DNA from: an uncultured Sphingomonadaceae bacterium
GTDB lineage: Bacteria; Pseudomonadota; Alphaproteobacteria; Sphingomonadales; Sphingomonadaceae
DNA: 64,000 nucleotides
Assembly: GCA_947493195.1 (NCBI GenBank)
Contig: CANLQG010000001.1
Location: 186,001 to 250,000, forward strand
Direction of reading: 5' to 3'
Below, in pieces: positions 62,619 to 64,000 of this stretch. Every line of letters starts with the position of its first letter. Position 1 is the first letter of the stretch. Below the pieces are notes generated by a model that was given only the letters and a program-made list of their open reading frames with translations, had not been told where the DNA came from and ran no database searches. A program made the position numbers and the translations under genes.

Positions 62619-64000
62619 TCAGCTTTTGGCGGGCTTTTGCTCCTTGGTCCGCTTGCGCTGCGACAATGCTTCGCGCCCCAGCATCGGCATGGCGACTGCA
62701 AACAGGCCGGCGGCACCGATGGCCGTGAGCGTATCCTCGTTTCCTGCCAGCAACCGCGCAAGGGCGCTTTCCCCGTCCGCGCTGCCCGGCAGACTGGCCT
62801 GTCCCAGGAAGCCGAGAGGTGCCGCATCCATATCGACCACCGACATGTCGGTTGCCGGCGCGCTGGCCGCAGGCGCGCCATCGGTCGGCGTCTCGCCCTG
62901 ATCGGGCATTTCGTCGCTATCTGGCGCATCGGCGGGCGAACCTGCCGCTTCCTGCACCTCGTCTACTCCGGAGCCTTCGCCATCCGGCTGTTCCGGCATG
63001 GTGGACTCGGTCGCGTAGATGGACCCGCCCCAGGCCGCCACCGCATCCGCCGTGCCGTAAGTGATCTCTGGCATGTCTGCCATCGGTGCAGAACGGGTGA
63101 TCACCATCGGGCGATTGTCCAGTTCCAGCGGCTCGATATCGGGCAGGAAAGGATTGGCGAACTGGCGATGATCGACGATGTTCGCAATGAATTCTGGCGG
63201 CAGGCCAGACCATGCGGCAAACTCGCCGTCCATGCCCACGGCCACACGGGTAATCCACCACAGGTCGGTCGTGGTCAGCACCGCGTCGCCGTCTGCGTCG
63301 CCGTAATAGCCAACCAGTTGCAGCGCCTCGTCCTGCTCGCTTTGGGTTGGCCGGGCGGCATTGATCATGGTGACATCGACGACAAGTGTCTCGCTGGCAC
63401 CATAGGGCGCATTCTCGGGGACGCTGGCATCCAGACTGACCAGATGCACCGTACCCGCAGCTATCGGGTCGTCGCTGACAAGCGTGACTGTCAGCAGCGA
63501 TTTGCCGCCAGCAGCCGACGAAACGCTCCATTCCAGCGTCGCGCCTTCGGGTAGGTCGGCCCCGCGCAGCACGCCATCCAGATCGAGCAGCGCCGGATCG
63601 AACGTAACGGTGAAGCGCATGGTCTTCACCCCGCCATCGCTCTGGAAGCGGACCTGCAAGCCGTTCTGGTCCTCCAGCGGCACGTCGATATGCTCGCCCG
63701 GCCCGCGCATGAAGTCTGGCAGGCGCGCGGTGCCCGGCGTCTGCGCGATGTAGCGCAGCGTGGCCATGTATGCGCCGCCCTGCATTCCATCGCCATCGCC
63801 ATCCAGCAGGCTACCCCGTTCGGAGGTGAAGGCGTTGTCGGCCAGCACGAGCGAATACGTATCGTATTGCAGCGCCGCGCCATCCGCCCGAGTTATCACC
63901 AGCTGGCCCTGCGCCAGGTCCATGGCCAGCAGCACGTCGATCTCACCGGTCAGATCGCCGACAAGCGTGATCTCTGTTGCATTGGCAAGCGGCGGACCAA
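62619..64000 (-). CDS. Large surface protein with cohesin- and dockerin-like parts, C-terminal 460 residues
   Basis: The frame is open to the right edge; stop at 62619. Seen in order: beta strands; a calcium loop GDGDGMQGG; a cohesin-like domain (MRFTVTFDPALLDLDGVLRGADLPEG ... VHLVSLDASVP); a dockerin-like GDADGDAVLTTTDLWWITR; an acidic Glu/Asp/Pro linker; and a C-terminal helix AIGAAGLFAVAMPML followed by a basic tail (REALSQRKRTKEQKPAKS). The tail looks like a sorting or retention anchor. It lies 72 bp before the GAF-HlyD gene and is the probable client of the cluster. Confidence 0.8.
   Translation of the reverse strand, partial: GPPLANATEITLVGDLTGEIDVLLAMDLAQGQLVITRADGAALQYDTYSLVLADNAFTSERGSLLDGDGDGMQGGAYMATLRYIAQTPGTARLPDFMRGPGEHIDVPLEDQNGLQVRFQSDGGVKTMRFTVTFDPALLDLDGVLRGADLPEGATLEWSVSSAAGGKSLLTVTLVSDDPIAAGTVHLVSLDASVPENAPYGASETLVVDVTMINAARPTQSEQDEALQLVGYYGDADGDAVLTTTDLWWITRVAVGMDGEFAAWSGLPPEFIANIVDHRQFANPFLPDIEPLELDNRPMVITRSAPMADMPEITYGTADAVAAWGGSIYATESTMPEQPDGEGSGVDEVQEAAGSPADAPDSDEMPDQGETPTDGAPAASAPATDMSVVDMDAAPLGFLGQASLPGSADGESALARLLAGNEDTLTAIGAAGLFAVAMPMLGREALSQRKRTKEQKPAKS

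Overview
The window is GC-rich, densely packed chromosomal DNA of an alphaproteobacterium, most likely a sphingomonad of the Erythrobacter type. Four things point there: a circularly permuted two-piece tmRNA with the tag ANDNEALAIAA; the order lptD-surA-pdxA-rsmA; a LOV-HTH light regulator very like EL222 of Erythrobacter litoralis; and an arginine succinyltransferase operon headed by an M20 hydrolase. I see no phage, insertion sequence, CRISPR array, rRNA or tRNA. Both window edges cut a gene.

Left part (1-16 kb): the end of an MmcQ/YjbR protein, a sulfotransferase, two NTF2-like proteins, ndk with its terminator, a small lipoprotein, then holC, a DUF2256 protein and pepA on the minus strand. 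On the plus strand follows the outer-membrane biogenesis and housekeeping operon lptD-surA-pdxA-rsmA. A PilZ protein with a membrane helix is next, then the arginine operon M20 hydrolase-astA-astB and a small membrane protein.

Middle (16-26 kb): permuted ssrA, two tandem mscL paralogues, LemA with two TPM-domain proteins, a Nudix hydrolase, a hydroxypyruvate/glyoxylate reductase with a plant-type glycerate kinase, a LOV-HTH transcription factor, and an OmpR/histidine-kinase pair with a trailing lipoprotein.

Accessory region A (26-38 kb, minus strand): a gene for a 2062-residue exported FecR/tandem-repeat/beta-domain protein lies directly downstream of a TPR-plus-barrel outer-membrane protein of the Slam (surface lipoprotein assembly modifier) type. 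The pair has its own promoter, a long inverted repeat over the -35 box and a 5'-UTR hairpin that covers the ribosome binding site. The large protein probably uses the barrel protein to reach the surface. Next to it a TonB receptor, an alpha/beta hydrolase and an MFS carrier form an operon opposite a TetR regulator.

Catabolic region (38-52 kb): mmsB, two crotonases, a lipoprotein and mmsA (valine degradation), then a three-subunit molybdenum hydroxylase of the Pao/Yag type, then a GH31/GH35 pair that fits removal of xyloglucan side chains, facing a serine hydrolase.

Right part (52-64 kb): an alpha/beta hydrolase with an apparent ATC start, an N-formylglutamate amidohydrolase and two transglutaminase-like proteins. 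The right edge holds a second unusual export cluster on the minus strand: a cohesin/dockerin-like surface protein (cut by the edge), a GAF-HlyD fusion, a PqqD-like/M50 peptidase/HlyD fusion, and a SecA-like ATPase lacking the C-terminal third of SecA. These four genes are almost contiguous and look like a dedicated export system for the surface protein. This is the best candidate for an undescribed system here, with the Slam-like pair second.
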